Positions 24,154-36,799 are shown, counted from the first letter of the stretch. The stretch: 64,000 bases of DNA from Corbicula japonica (GCA_038501625.1 JAZAYU010000009.1:6934396-6998395), one strand, 5' to 3'. Numbers and translations: made by a program. Notes: generated from the letters alone by a model not told the origin.

Positions 24154-24244
24154 GTTGTCCGGAATAGCTCAATTGGTTGCGTCGTCGGAATTGCAGGGTT
24201 AGGCGCCTTCGCCGTGACGGTGCGGGTTCGCTCCCTGGTAGATG
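24154..24244 (+). repeat. tRNA-like SINE module 2
   Basis: Same structure as module 1 with a better B box: TAGCTCAATTGG ... GGGTTCGCTCCC. The arm is AGGGTTAGGCGCCTTCGCCG. The leader before it repeats that of module 1. Related minus-strand modules lie at 37345-37440 and 49060-49140. Confidence 0.75.
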
Positions 24245-24415
24245 CAATATCATTTTTATGTATTTTTAGTTTGTGTGCTTTTGCATACAACACTGTCGAA
24301 TTGATGGGTGGGTATGCGTTATTTCACTAAAATAACTTGTACTTGTTTGTTCATATGAGAACATGTTGGGGCAGGTGTGAGGTTGGTGCACCTAAGAATC
24401 TGTGAACTCGGAACC

Positions 24416-24599
24416 TTCAATGTATAGATTTTAGACTAATATCATTCCATGTTCAGCGGCGGATGGTTTCCAGGTTAAATAATGGGTTTGCCCTAAAGGG
24501 AAAACAATGGGCAGAGCTAAACATAATAGAATTTTGAATCGGGATCAGATAATATAAATCCTGCATATCACAGACAACGCCAGAGGCAAAATTTAAAAA
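24416..24599. other. No recognisable feature
   Basis: Nothing supported. Confidence 0.4.
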
Positions 24600-26233
24600 A
24601 ACAGGAGGTTTATATACCTAGCGCTAAGACAACGGAATAACTGAGCGTTTTAAACTCTATTCAATAGTCTTTTTAAATCATCGTCGGGGAATGAAAATTT
24701 AAAAAATCAAATCCAAAAGTATCTCGTTTGACATAATCTCACTTGGTGTTTTCATCTTTACATTAATACATTAGAAATCACGTTATTATGTTTCGTATAC
24801 GTTTTATTAAAAGATAATATTTTGGAAACATGTGTCAAACAGTCGAGATTATCCGAGTGCTGAAATGCATTAGCTGTGTATTCTTGTAAATTAGGGATGT
24901 TCAGTTTAAGCAATCTCTCTTATATTATGGCTTAATTAACAACTGTGCAAACTTTTCACGTTGTAATAAACTTCTCGTAGCATGAAACTTCTAATTAAGT
25001 TAAGTTGTATTGTTAGCAAAAACCTCTAGGCGTTATGCAATCTAAGCTCTACAAAACTAAGTCAATCAGCTTTAGCAAATCAACGACTTAATTAAAAGCT
25101 CCTGTTTATTCGTCAAAAGTTCATTCATAAAAGTTGTTTATACCAGAAAGAAAGTGATTGAATAGTACATTGGGGATTGTACCTAGTTAAATGTTTAGAA
25201 CATGAGATGTTTTTGCAATGTTAGGGCGAGTTGATTCTGAATTATTTATGGAGAAATTGCATTACAAAATAAATCAATTAACATTTTTAATGTAATCGCT
25301 GTTTCAGCTCGACATGAATCTTTGGAAAACGTTTATAACACAAACGAACCGAATTAAACAACTACTAATATTACACTTGCATGTCTGAGAGACCTTTAGC
25401 ACTTAAACAAACCGAAATGTATTATTATTTATATCCCTTCTGTTAACTTTAAACAGACAATCATGGTTCACATCAATCACATGGCTGTTTGTAATGAGCT
25501 GTATGAACCGAACCGAACCCATACAATAAGAAACCATCAAATTTTGAAAGTCACCAACCTCGTCAGACAAGAATGAAAGAATTGTTAAGGCGTTTTAATC
25601 ATTTATCATTCTGTCATGGTGTCAGTATTTTCTTTAGGCTTGGTCATTGTCTCTGGTGTGCCTGTTTGATGTGTTATTTATACTTTTGTACTTTTGGTAA
25701 ATATTTTATAGCTGCTAATTTTCTCGGAAATGCATTTTGTGTACAGTAGTATTTAGTTCTGTCTATTTAAAAATAACTCAACGAGTGTAAAGTTGCTTAC
25801 TAAGGACACAACGTAAGTGAAAACCATTTGAAAACCATCGGCAAATAAGCAACATTTTGACAATTAAGAAAATAAAGGGGTGCAATGGGCTATTATAGTG
25901 AAACAGACTATTATATATAAACACAACATACAATTCCATAATCGGCGGTGTATTTTCCAAAATAAAAAAAAATGTGTTTTTTTTTCTTAACTTAAAGGTG
26001 TAATAATTATGAACTTATATGTATTAAGTAATTTAACAAAACAAACACATGATGATATATCATAATATAAATAAGTTATTTACTTTTCGCTGTTAAACAT
26101 TTTTCAGCAAATGTTATGTAGCTGAAAAGAAACCCGAATTTAAAATAAGTTCAGAACATGGTACACTTCAGTTCGTTTTGTTTTCCAAAATGGCAAGCAA
26201 TCAGTTTGCATATATGTTAATTTACTCTGTTAT

Positions 26234-26954
26234 AGGACCGTCACACTATGACGTTCTGGCCAGCGTTCTACGACGTTTGAGGAAACGTTGTTAGTCGTCC
26301 ACGGTTGCTGGGATAGCGCCAGAAGTGCGTTGTATGAACGCTAGTGAACGTCAATGATCGCCGGGAATCGGCGGAGAACGCTGGTCCTGAATTTTTTTTG
26401 GACATGCACAAAAATTTTCACTGAGACCAGCGTTCTTCAACATTTTAAACGCTGAAGAACGTTCTTGGAACGTTTAACTAACGTTCTCTGAGCGTTGCAC
26501 GCTTTCGGCTATCGTGAGTCAGTCGTAACTCAAGCGTTACTTGGTTGTTACAAATCGTTTGCTTTGCTGTGAACGACTCAATGTCGATCTGTCAACGACC
26601 GCTGAACGACCCTTAAGCGCACGCAGTGTGTAACTAAAGTGAAACGAACATCCTTTTGGCGTCCATTGAGCGTCATTCAAGCGTTATCCGAACGTCCATG
26701 CTTCAGCACGCTCGTCTAACGTTGACAAATCGTTCTTCGCGCGCCAATGGCCCCTGAGAACATGCTTATGATTTTAGGATTTTCTTATTTGGTCGCAAGT
26801 ACACGCTTCTAGTGCGTTAAACACACGCTAATGGTGCGTTAGACCAAATGTTAATAACACGCCAGATTTGACATCCTCGTTCTAGAACGCTCAAAAAATG
26901 AACGATTGAAACGTGCAGAGAACGTTGACCAGAACGTCATAGTGTGACGGCCCC
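26234..26954. mobile_element. About 720-bp TIR MITE, AACG-rich
   Basis: The left end (GGACCGTCACACTATGACGT, then TCTGG-CA-CGTTCT) and the reverse complement of the right end agree over about 35 bases with a few mismatches. The interior is packed with AACG/CGTT words on both strands, giving many small potential stems. Outer boundaries are uncertain by a few bases; a TTA on each side (26229-26231 and 26956-26958) is a possible target duplication, which would suggest PIF/Harbinger, but this is weak. No coding capacity. It interrupts block X of unit 3. Confidence 0.85.
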
Positions 26955-27383
26955 TTTACATATGATCAAAGCGTGTAAGTGAAATTTTTATTCCTATGCG
27001 TTTGGAAAAACCAAGTCAGATATCGATCTGAGTTAGACACACAATGCACACACTAAAATTCTGCATAAGGAAGGGGATCTTGGTGAATATTTCTGAAACG
27101 TGATATTGTTGATATTCAATTTTTTCTTTAATCCCTGTAATCTTTGTGTACCTGACACTTTTCTTAACAAAATTAAACGAATGTTCAATACCTGCAGCTG
27201 TGATACCAAAACATGTTTCTATCAATACACAACGGGTAAAAATATATGTAAAGAGTTCGATTAAGATGGAAATAGATACTATTGCAATAATGAATTCTGC
27301 TTATTCAGTGTGTACAACATTTCAAATTGAGTGGTTCTAACATTACCAGCTAATCAGGATATTGGAATGACAAAATATCACAC

Positions 27384-27424
27384 ACTCATTTGCATAACGA
27401 TATTAAGTGATTTGCAAATGGTAC
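27384..27424 (+). promoter_or_regulatory. Octamer pair module (unit 3 copy)
   Basis: ATTTGCAT at 27388-27395 and ATTTGCAAAT at 27410-27419, followed by GGTACC, identical to the unit 1 module. Functional role inferred only. Confidence 0.4.
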
Positions 27425-28603
27425 CGGAAATCAATGATACAACTAACGTAAATTGAATTTGAATGAAGATCGAGGATATGTATGTTCTTATTGGATAGAG
27501 AACGTAAGTAGTTAAAGAATATTGGGAACTGCAGAATTTGCGAATACTTTGAACTCATTTATCAAGAAGGTTTTTATCAATTTCGATATTAGCATTTTGA
27601 TTCTTGATTGAATGTGTGCTTCATCACATTTAGTCTATAAAATTGCATTCTTTTATTTGTTTAACTATGTGAATAAATATAAGCTTGCTGTAGTTGGACA
27701 TTTCTTAAAAATTCATTACATTTTGCATATAAATTCACGATAATGTATTTGTTTCCGCTCAACAGAAAGTATGTAGATTTAAGTTGTAAAAACCTTGTGA
27801 AACTTATGCCAGCTTTGATTGCTGTAGACAGACACTATGATGCTTTAGTAACCGTTGAATTTCTATTGCAAACATGACTTTAGTATCGCAATTAGATATT
27901 CATAATAACATTAAATTTGAAATTAATGAAGAATTTTCATATTAAAATGAAGACTGTTTACTCGAGACATATTTAACCATTTTATCTTTGCAATACAGAG
28001 AACAAAACTACATTTTAGCGTCAATATAGTGTTACAGTTCCTCGCAGCATACTAAGGCAATTAAGTACAGCAACTAAAGATCAATTATTCAGTTTCTTCT
28101 TATTTTTTTCAACGGATATATAATCTCGGGTACATGATAGTTTACAAAAGAAGCTGGTATGCGCGCGCCAAAAGACATAATATAGAAACCTTGTATACGA
28201 CTTTTCAATATTTTTTTAAAAGCTACAAATCCAAAAGTAAGCGAAATAAACCTCTACGATTGGAAACTTTTCTGATCACTTCCCCACACCAGTTTTGTGA
28301 TCTCTAAAATGCAAATTAAGGAAGAAGAAGTACATGTATTTCTTGGTGTTTTGTGTAAAATTAGACAAATGTGACAAGAGATAACAATGAAATATGGTAT
28401 ACTTCAACTAAACTTTAAAATTGATTTTTGCTGTCATTATTTCGATTGTCCATATTTAAATTTCTACTTTTGCATTTTTTCAACAGCAGATGTTATAAGG
28501 CCAGACATGGATATTTTCCTATTTTGTGGCCGATGGAAATACTGATATGGTCTCTAATACAAATCTACAGACTGCATACCGTCATAATGTACCTTTTATT
28601 GTA

Positions 28604-28610
28604 TACACTT
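28604..28610. repeat. Target-site duplication of the LINE, left (TACACTT)
   Basis: Exact 7-base match to 31288-31294. Confidence 0.7.
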
Positions 28611-30535
28611 AGAAAATGGCGAGAGTCAAAACTAACAATCGACCATGAAATCTACAGAAATCAATGTGAAATAGTTAACAAGTTATTGAAACAGGCTCGT
28701 GAGTCATATTATAAAAATGAAATTCAATCACGTGATCAAAAAACCTATTTCAAGTCGCAAATCATCTTCTTGGAAACAAAAAAGAAGTTGTGCTACCATC
28801 TCACACATCAGCTAAAGAACTAGCTCAAGAGTTTAGTGACTTTTTCATTGAGAAAATTGAAACGATCAGAAGCAACATCACATCAACTGATAACACAAAT
28901 CATGAAAATACCACACCTGATATGGAAGACTCAGAAGTAAAATTTAACGAATTCGAACCTGCAACTGAAGATGAAATAGCTAAGCTAATTGCAAATTCTT
29001 CGAACAAATCGTGTGAACTCGACCCAATTCCAACATGGTTATTGAAAGAATGTTCCAGTGAGCTCGTTCCAATAATTACAAACATTACCAACATTTCACT
29101 GAGAGATGGACAAGTGCCATCGTCATTCAAACACTCGCACATTCGTCCTCTCTTGAAAAAAGAATCATTAGATCCTAACATATTCAAAAACTACCGACCA
29201 GTCGCAAATCTTCCTTATTTGTCGAAAATAAATGAAAAGGTTGGAGACACTCGCTTAGAAAGACATCTGGAATCCAACAATCTACACGAACCTAACCAAT
29301 CAGCATACAGAAAATTTCATTCCACAGAAACTGCCTTACTCAAAGTGCAAAACGACATCCTGCTAGCACTAGACCAACAAAAAGTAACTGTTTTGGTGAT
29401 GCTCGATCTATCTGCGGCGTTCGACACCATAGACCATAAAACATTACTCACACGTCTTGAACATCATTTTGGCATTTCTGGGAAGCCACTCGAGTGGATG
29501 AAATCGTATTTAAGCGATCGCTACCAGACCGTATGTATTAACGGTGAGCTTTCCGAGCCCGTACACATGACCTATAGTGTCCCTCAAGGCTCCGTCCTTG
29601 GTCCTAAACTCTATGTCATGTACACAAAACCCGTTGGTGCTATCTGTCGAAAACACGGACTAAATGTACATTTCTACGCTGATGACTCCCAGTTGTATTT
29701 GTCGTTTGAACCAATAGATGATTCAACTATGGAAGACATTGTAAATCGTGTAGCAAATTGCATTTCTGAAATCATGCACTGGATGAATAATAATATGCTG
29801 AAAATGAACTCTCATAAAACGGAACTTATAGTTTTCTCATCTAGTCAGAAGGCTGAAAAAGTATCAAATCTTACAGTAAATGTCGGAACATCTGTTATTA
29901 CTCAATCAGCTAACGTTAGAAATCTTGGTGCTTTTCTGGACTCTCGGATGAACATGGAATCACATGTTAACTCTGTTTGCAAATCAACCTACGCTCAGCT
30001 GAGACAGATAGGACGTATTCGACAGTACATCAACGAGGAAGCTACGAAAACACTCGTACATGCCTTGGTCACATCTAGATTGGACTATTGCAATTGTCTC
30101 CTATATGGAGTCCAACAACAATCATTGAACAGGCTACAGCTTGTACAAAATACTGCTGCTAGGATAATTACCAGAAAGCCAAAGTTTAGTCACATCACGC
30201 CAGTGCTTAAAGATCTTCATTTGCTTCCTGTGAATTACAGAATCAATTTCAAAATACTAATTCATGTGTTTAAATCACTTCATTGCAAAGCTCCAAAATA
30301 CATCAATGATATGATCAACGTTTACAAACCGGTTAGAAATCTGCGTTCAGCCAACCAATCCCTTACTCTTGTGCCACCAAAAACAAAACTTAACTTTGGG
30401 GACAGGAGCTTTTCGGCGGCTGCTCCTAAACTATGGAATAATTTACCAGAAAATGTTAGAGACTGTACTTCTCTTGAAAGTTTCAAAAGACGACTAAAGA
30501 CTCACTTCTTCGTTCAGGTTTATGGAACCGATTAG
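28611..30535 (+). pseudogene. Reverse transcriptase ORF of the CR1/L2-like LINE (N-terminally truncated, one frameshift)
   Basis: Encodes the reverse transcriptase that copies the element RNA by target-primed synthesis. The first 50 or so codons (RKWRESKLTIDHEIYRNQ... to YFKSQ) are in one frame. A single-base deletion near 28758 moves reading to a frame open without interruption from 28790 to the stop at 30533. In that 581-residue frame: NYRPVANLPYLSK at 134-146 (RT domain start), LDLSAAFDTIDH at 205-216 (motif A aspartate), SVPQGSVLGP at 263-272, FYADDSQLYL at 295-304 (catalytic YADD intact), and the family C-terminal block AAPKLWNNLPENV near 548-560 followed by FKRRLKTHFF. Normal elements have an upstream endonuclease; it is absent. 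Few lesions suggest a fairly recent insertion. Confidence 0.92.
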
Positions 30536-30596
30536 ACCTGGTGGCCTTAGGTCACATCAGAGATTCAGGTGGAGATACATCAAGTAATGTGGCTTT

Positions 30597-30895
30597 TAGT
30601 CGCATGAAGGCAATGTCAAGTCAAATACAAGTGACTTCTAGTCACATTCGGGCTTCGGGCAACGTCTTGTTGCATTCAGTTGACTTCTAGTCACATAGGA
30701 GCGACTTCTTGTTGCATTCAGTTGACTTCTAGTCACATAGGAGCGACTTCCTGTTGCATTCAGGTGACTACTAGTCACATACAGGCGATTTCTTGTCGCG
30801 TTCAGGTGACTTCTAGTTACAAACGGGCGACTACTTGTTGCGTTTTGGGTGACTTCTAGTCACATACAGACAACTTCTAGTTGCATCATAGTCAG
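30597..30895 (+). repeat. Palindromic 42-bp minisatellite in the LINE 3' UTR
   Basis: About seven imperfect units alternate two 21-base half-units, GTGACTTCTAGTCACATA(C/G)(A)G and GCGACTTCTTGTTGCATTCAG. Each half-unit is itself a short palindrome (GTGACT...AGTCAC and GCGAC...GTTGC), so the array can fold as a row of small hairpins. It lies between the stop codon and the 3' tail. Confidence 0.85.
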
Positions 30896-31016
30896 TCTTA
30901 AACGCTTGAGGATCTCCTGGAAGATCATGGATCATGATCAAGTCTTCTGATCTTCTTATTTGAATGCTGTTTTAGTATTTTAATTGTATGGCTTGTAATC
31001 AGTTATTAGTTTATAT

Positions 31017-31287
31017 CATTGTAAAGCGCCCTTTGATAGCGTTATCTATGTTTTTTAGAATGTGTCTTAGAAAATTGTTTTATAATTTTATTTCCATGCC
31101 TATTCTTAAGCTTTGCTATAACGTTTAACATTGCCTTTAATTTAAGTTTGTTTATTATTTTAATCAAGTATTGCATATTTATTTCACCTTTCTGAATAAT
31201 TTGTACTTTTTAACCATGACATATTGTAAAGCGCTTTTGAGCATATTTTTTGAAAAGAGCGCTATATAAATGCGGTATATTATTATT
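31017..31287 (+). other. LINE 3' tail with two related terminal signals
   Basis: ATTGTAAAGCGCCCTTTGAT (31020) and ATTGTAAAGCGCTTTTGAGC (31224) are two versions of the same terminal motif about 200 bases apart. Only the second is followed by the GAGCGCTATATAAA stem and the TATTATTATT tail. The first may be a relic of an older 3' end. Confidence 0.6.
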
Positions 31288-31294
31288 TACACTT
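31288..31294. repeat. Target-site duplication of the LINE, right (TACACTT)
   Basis: Matches 28604-28610. Confidence 0.7.
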
Positions 31295-31689
31295 CTCACT
31301 CAAAACAAATTAAATAAACTTAACAACAAAATTTTAGTCAACAGCGTGGTTTACATAATAGTAGAAATAAAAATAGTAGCGCGATAGAAAATTTATGAAT
31401 GGCGTAGAAAATTGATAAATGGCGTAAAAATCGTAATGGTTGTAGAACAGCTACGGAAATGTCCTATTTCGGAGTTCGGTATGTGCCGGAAAATTACGAC
31501 AACATAGTATCCCAAACAGTCAATGTATATGAATATTCCGAATAACAAAATATTCAAGATGTAATACAACGTAATTAACAGAGTAGACAAAGAAAATGTC
31601 ACAGAATTACTAACCAACTTCAGGACGAACATCGAACTTGATCATGAAGCTTTAAAATCCATACCGCCGTGTTAAATTTCCAGAGATAG
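31295..31689. other. Linker with a short C-terminal-like open frame
   Basis: A plus-strand frame 31565-31675 reads NRVDKENVTELLTNFRTNIE and ends IPPC-stop. It looks protein-like but is only 36 codons, without a start. No family recognised. The rest is AT-rich. Confidence 0.25.
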
Positions 31690-32060
31690 TTTTAAAGCCT
31701 TCAAGCACAATACAGCTTTACTTGTTTTCAACATAACACAGTTTTGTCAATGTCTCTGGATATAAAATTTCCGTAAAAGGTTATTGACACAATATGTTGT
31801 TTGAAGTTAAATTTAAAAAAAAACGTAACTTAATCTACGAAAACATGGAAACTGAAGATTTATTGCTCTTTTTACTCATTTTTGTAGTGTTTCGCAGATC
31901 CGAAAATCTTGTTTTACATCATGGTATGGGAAAAAGATGATTTATTCCTTCTACAAAACACGAAGAGATAATGAAAAAGATAAAGTTAAGAACTAATGAT
32001 TCTTCTCACATTGTTTATGTACAATGTTAACTTTTTGGGTATAAAAGTGTTAAAATCATT
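31690..32060 (+). repeat. Segmental array unit 3, block Y
   Basis: Ordered match to 20985-21330, including GAAGATTTATTGCTCTTTT. Moderately diverged. Confidence 0.65.
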
Positions 32061-32088
32061 TCGATTAACAGTTTAACACTTTTTAACC

Positions 32089-33650
32089 AGCGAAGCTGGT
32101 TTTACTAATCACAATTCTGAAATCGGTATCAAACCAAAACGAGGCACTGGCAACCGGCGATTTACGCATTTCAGAGTAATCAGAGCAAGCAAACTATTCC
32201 AAGTTTCCTGTTACGTGTTAAAGTTGGCTCGTGCCACGTTAGTATCGCTAAAAGAATAATTGACTGCTTCACTGCGCTGTCCCTAATTCAGAACACAATC
32301 GACAACAGAAAAGCAATTTTATCTAGGGGTTGTAGCCGCCAGGGATTCTTTAGCGAGCCACCGATGTGTTACCTTTAGGTAGAGATATAAACAATATTCC
32401 CGACGTAAGGATGTTACAATAGCTTAATATTAATTCTGAAATATTTAATATATCTTTTTCTGCTAATTCGAAGCTCAAAATAACAGTGAAAACATTTTCT
32501 TTATTTTGTCATTTTAAAACCATTTCAATATTGGACATTTGTTCCGCTGCTAAACTGTTTGTTTCACGTTTTTTTTTTTATTTATCATTAACAATAACGA
32601 TAATGATAAATTTCCATCTTATATTTTTCTTCAATTGTCCACTTTATGAAATAAATGCGCAAATGCTTTCACTTGAAATTTTCAAGACATATTGTGAACA
32701 TTTTTTCATTATTTGATGATAGGCGTTCATGATTGTTGTAAATCACTGAACATGCAGCAATCATCATTGCTGAATGTTTTTATATATTGGATTTCCACAT
32801 ATAAGCGTGAACAGTAAACAGTAAACTATTGAGATGTGTAAAATTTTACATATTAAAACTAGTATACCGGATATTATTCGTACAGAAAAAGGGATGTAAG
32901 ATTTACAGATCTATGTATTCGAAACATGCTACGAGCAAGCGCGGTACGTGTCCGGCTATCACGTACGTGGCAGGAGACACGTCGACAATAAGGCCATCAG
33001 TGGTCAAAGGAACGGACTATGATTGGATAATTTACATTTTTTCCAAAGGTGAAGACGTTTACTATGTTTACGTTTTCGATTAAGCTAGAGATTTCTATTA
33101 TTTTTGTTCGGAGTACATGACATCATAGGCGCAGTAACACAATGAATATGCAAATGTCAGTGACGTCACAGTTTTCCGCGTTTTGAAGAAAGCCAAATAA
33201 AAGTAAACGTACGTGTGAATATAGAGGACAAACCATGATGAAGCCTAAAATTAAAAACGACACATCTGTCTGCTGAAACTGATGTTATATGAACGGATTG
33301 TAAGCTAATGGACATCTATCCCATCTCCTTAACAACTAAAACTCAATGATATGTAAACTTACGAATGTCTTAAATCTGGCACCTTTTTCTAATAATATGC
33401 TACATGAAAAAAAAAACATCGAGTCCGTTATTATATACAACTTAATACGGTTGAAATTTATGGTATAAGCTATAGTAATTCATTTTCCTCTGAAATCGTC
33501 TTCAATTTTACATGTGTGTTATCTAGCATTAAATTCCAATGCTTTCGGCAATGTTATGACTCTCGGTTGTTTTATCTTAATATGTAGGATTCTCAATTCT
33601 ATGATTTCCTTTACATGTTATTCACAATGAAGGAAACAATTATATACTTC
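32089..33650 (+). repeat. Repeat B copy 1
   Basis: About 1.56 kb matching 62433-64000 at roughly 90% or better by eye. It starts at a small hairpin CCAGC-GAA-GCTGG. GC-rich islands within it (32131-32175 and 32925-33025) are nearly invariant between copies. At 33148-33169 an ATGCAAAT octamer precedes a palindromic GTGACGTCAC (CRE-type). No TIRs or poly(A) seen. It interrupts the unit 3 array between blocks Y and Z. Confidence 0.85.
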
Positions 33651-34199
33651 TTATTTCAAATAAATGTATAATCATTCCATCGATCGGGTCTCACTTTTTA
33701 TATCATTTTTCATGTTCATTCTGTCTTTGGGATGTCAGTACACAGATTTCACTATTATAATTTCTTGCTTAAAACCCTTTACTTAATATATACGCCTTTC
33801 ATCGCATAGGTGACCAGTTCAAGTCCCAGTCAGCACAATAGTGCCATCTGATCTGGATCAAGAATTTGTGATTACTGGTCAGAAAAAAATTAATGATTCT
33901 AAAAGCGAATATTTTAAATCCAAATCAGATCGCAAAGATGTGCCAGCTGATATGGGTCTAAACTGTTCGCCCAAGCTATGAAGTATATCTATGGAGTAAA
34001 GGTTTAACAGAAGCCTTCATCCAGATAATACATGGAAACCCTTATTTCCACTATCATATAGACAAGATGAAGGTCTTTGTGAGTGAAACAATTAAGTTCT
34101 TTTGCTTTTTCGTAAATGGATACATGTATGAGAATCATGGCACTGGTTATTCTCAAGAAGCAAAATCGCTTCGCTGGTTTTCTGTACTTTCAGTACTTT
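33651..34199. other. Unclear; possible end of repeat B or a SINE trace
   Basis: At 33815-33845 CAGTTCAAGTCCC resembles a B box, but there is no A box upstream. Since copy 2 of repeat B is cut by the window end, this stretch may still belong to it. Confidence 0.3.
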
Positions 34200-34940
34200 G
34201 ATTTGTTTTGCTACTTTGCATGCATATAGTTTAATTTAGATCTATATATGGGATACTAGAATGTGTGTATGTTGACTAGGATATAATGTCTGTGATATAA
34301 TATAATGGCTTGGAAAATTCTAAGTGTTTCTTACAAGCACTTTACGTATTGGTTAAGAACATTAAGATTCTCAGATATAATATATCCTATCATGTTAAAC
34401 TGCCATAGGTGCATATTCGATAAAATGTAATTTATGCTGCTGTGACAGTTTAATAAAATAAAAATTAGCAAAATCACATCTTTCTGAGTTGATATATTCT
34501 TTTACATGACTATAAATATCTATAGGCGCAAACTTTGCTAAAGAGTTTCTCTCAATTTTGAAGAAAGAACAAATATAGCAAATTAAAAGTTTGTTTCATC
34601 TGTGAAATGACAATTGGTAACAGAACTCGACAGGTTATTATGTTTAATATTAACCTGACATTATAATGGGTTACTAACATGATATTTATAGAATTTAAAT
34701 TGAATTGTCATTAAATATCGCAGAGAATGTAATATATGCTGAGAAAAATGTTAGCCATTCAGCGAACAATTATTAGTTTGTTAAGTTCTTAATTGTTCAA
34801 ATTTCGTATTTTGTGGTTATTTAGTTTTTTAAGCAAAATATACCAAAATTTTAAAGTAATTTAATTTTTTGTTGTGCTAAACATGGAGTACATCACCTTT
34901 CACTTTTAAAGTTTTATTTGGAAAACAACAACACGTGGTG
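34200..34940 (+). repeat. Segmental array unit 3, block Z (diverged)
   Basis: AGATCTATATATGGGATACT (34240), AATTGTTCAAATTTCG (34792) and TTGTTGTGCTAAACATGG (34870) correspond in order to words in 21370-21930. Confidence 0.4.
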
Positions 34941-34944
34941 CACG

Positions 34945-36410
<1,466 letters not shown>

Positions 36411-36799
36411 TTTGCTAAAGCAATCTGAATGAACCGGAAGGTTAACATTTATTCTAAAAACCTTAAAACAATAAAAAACAAAAAATATCATACTACTTGT
36501 CCTTTTTGATTACGAAACAAAGATTATTCTAATTTAACTGATTATAATTTAGGTGTTTTTTGTCACGCTTTTAGGCTGTATGTGAGTGTCTCTAATTTTA
36601 TTTAGATCAATCTTTTATACTGTATGCAAGTCATTAATACTTTGTTCTTGTCCGTCTTCGAACCGTTTTGACGAACGTTGCCATTTACTTCGTAGTAAAT
36701 CTCAAGAGGCCTTCATCTACATATCCATGGCTTGATTTGCTTTTTAATTTCCATGTAGCACATTAAAATGGCCGATCTCCGTTCAATGCTCATTTCCAC
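36411..36799. other. No recognisable feature
   Basis: AT-rich linker. Nothing supported. Confidence 0.4.

Larger units (their letters stand above)
23640..24415 (+). repeat. Family A copy with two tandem tRNA-like modules
   Basis: The 5' part (GATCGACCAATCTACAGTTG, TCGTGTTCTTGCTGATTTGA, CTCGGTAAGGTCATTGAC) is followed by two consecutive copies of an approximately 220-base module and then by the family A middle (GTGTGCTTTTGCATACAAC, TTTGTTCATATGAGAACATG). Copies at 44.5, 45.5 and 62.2 kb have no module at this position and run straight from TAGCTTC to TTATGTTTTATATG. It ends after the GGTTGGTGCAC word without the core or the 3' part. Confidence 0.8.
24600..28400 (+). repeat. Segmental array unit 3, block X (interrupted)
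   Basis: 24620-25325 matches 14325-14910 and 15170-15265 (unit 1). 26095-26200 matches 15055-15140. 27150-28080 matches 15285-16100, including the octamer pair. 28200-28370 matches 16260-16410. Between these lie about 760 bases without a match (25330-26090, with several GAACCGAA words) and a MITE at 26234-26954. Non-coding. Confidence 0.75.
28611..31287 (+). mobile_element. 5'-truncated CR1/L2-like non-LTR retrotransposon
   Basis: The body starts immediately after TACACTT with codons for RKWRESK, in the linker between endonuclease and reverse transcriptase, so ORF1 and the endonuclease are missing: classic 5' truncation. The RT frame ends at 30535 and is followed by an approximately 750-base 3' UTR with a palindromic minisatellite. 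The 3' end carries the stem AAAGCGCTTTTGAGCATA / GAAAAGAGCGCTATATAAAT and a (TAT/ATT) tail, typical of CR1/L2-group LINEs. It is flanked by TACACTT duplications. Clade assignment is from recalled C-terminal and tail features. Confidence 0.9.

Noticed and set aside
23902..24244. Functional tRNA genes
   Set aside because: A and B boxes are present, but acceptor and anticodon stems do not close and the unit repeats inside family A; these are SINE-type sequences. The same applies to 37345-37440, 49060-49140 and 57855-57940.
28428..28607. N-terminal extension of the LINE ORF upstream of 28611
   Set aside because: Lies outside the TACACTT duplication and matches no LINE sequence; it is flanking DNA that happens to be open.
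31565..31675. 36-codon frame ending IPPC as a terminal exon
   Set aside because: Protein-like composition, but no clear acceptor, no partner exon and no counterpart in unit 2.
32829..33083. 84-codon plus-strand ORF in repeat B as a gene
   Set aside because: Indels disrupt it in copy 2 (near 63372), and no domain is recognised.
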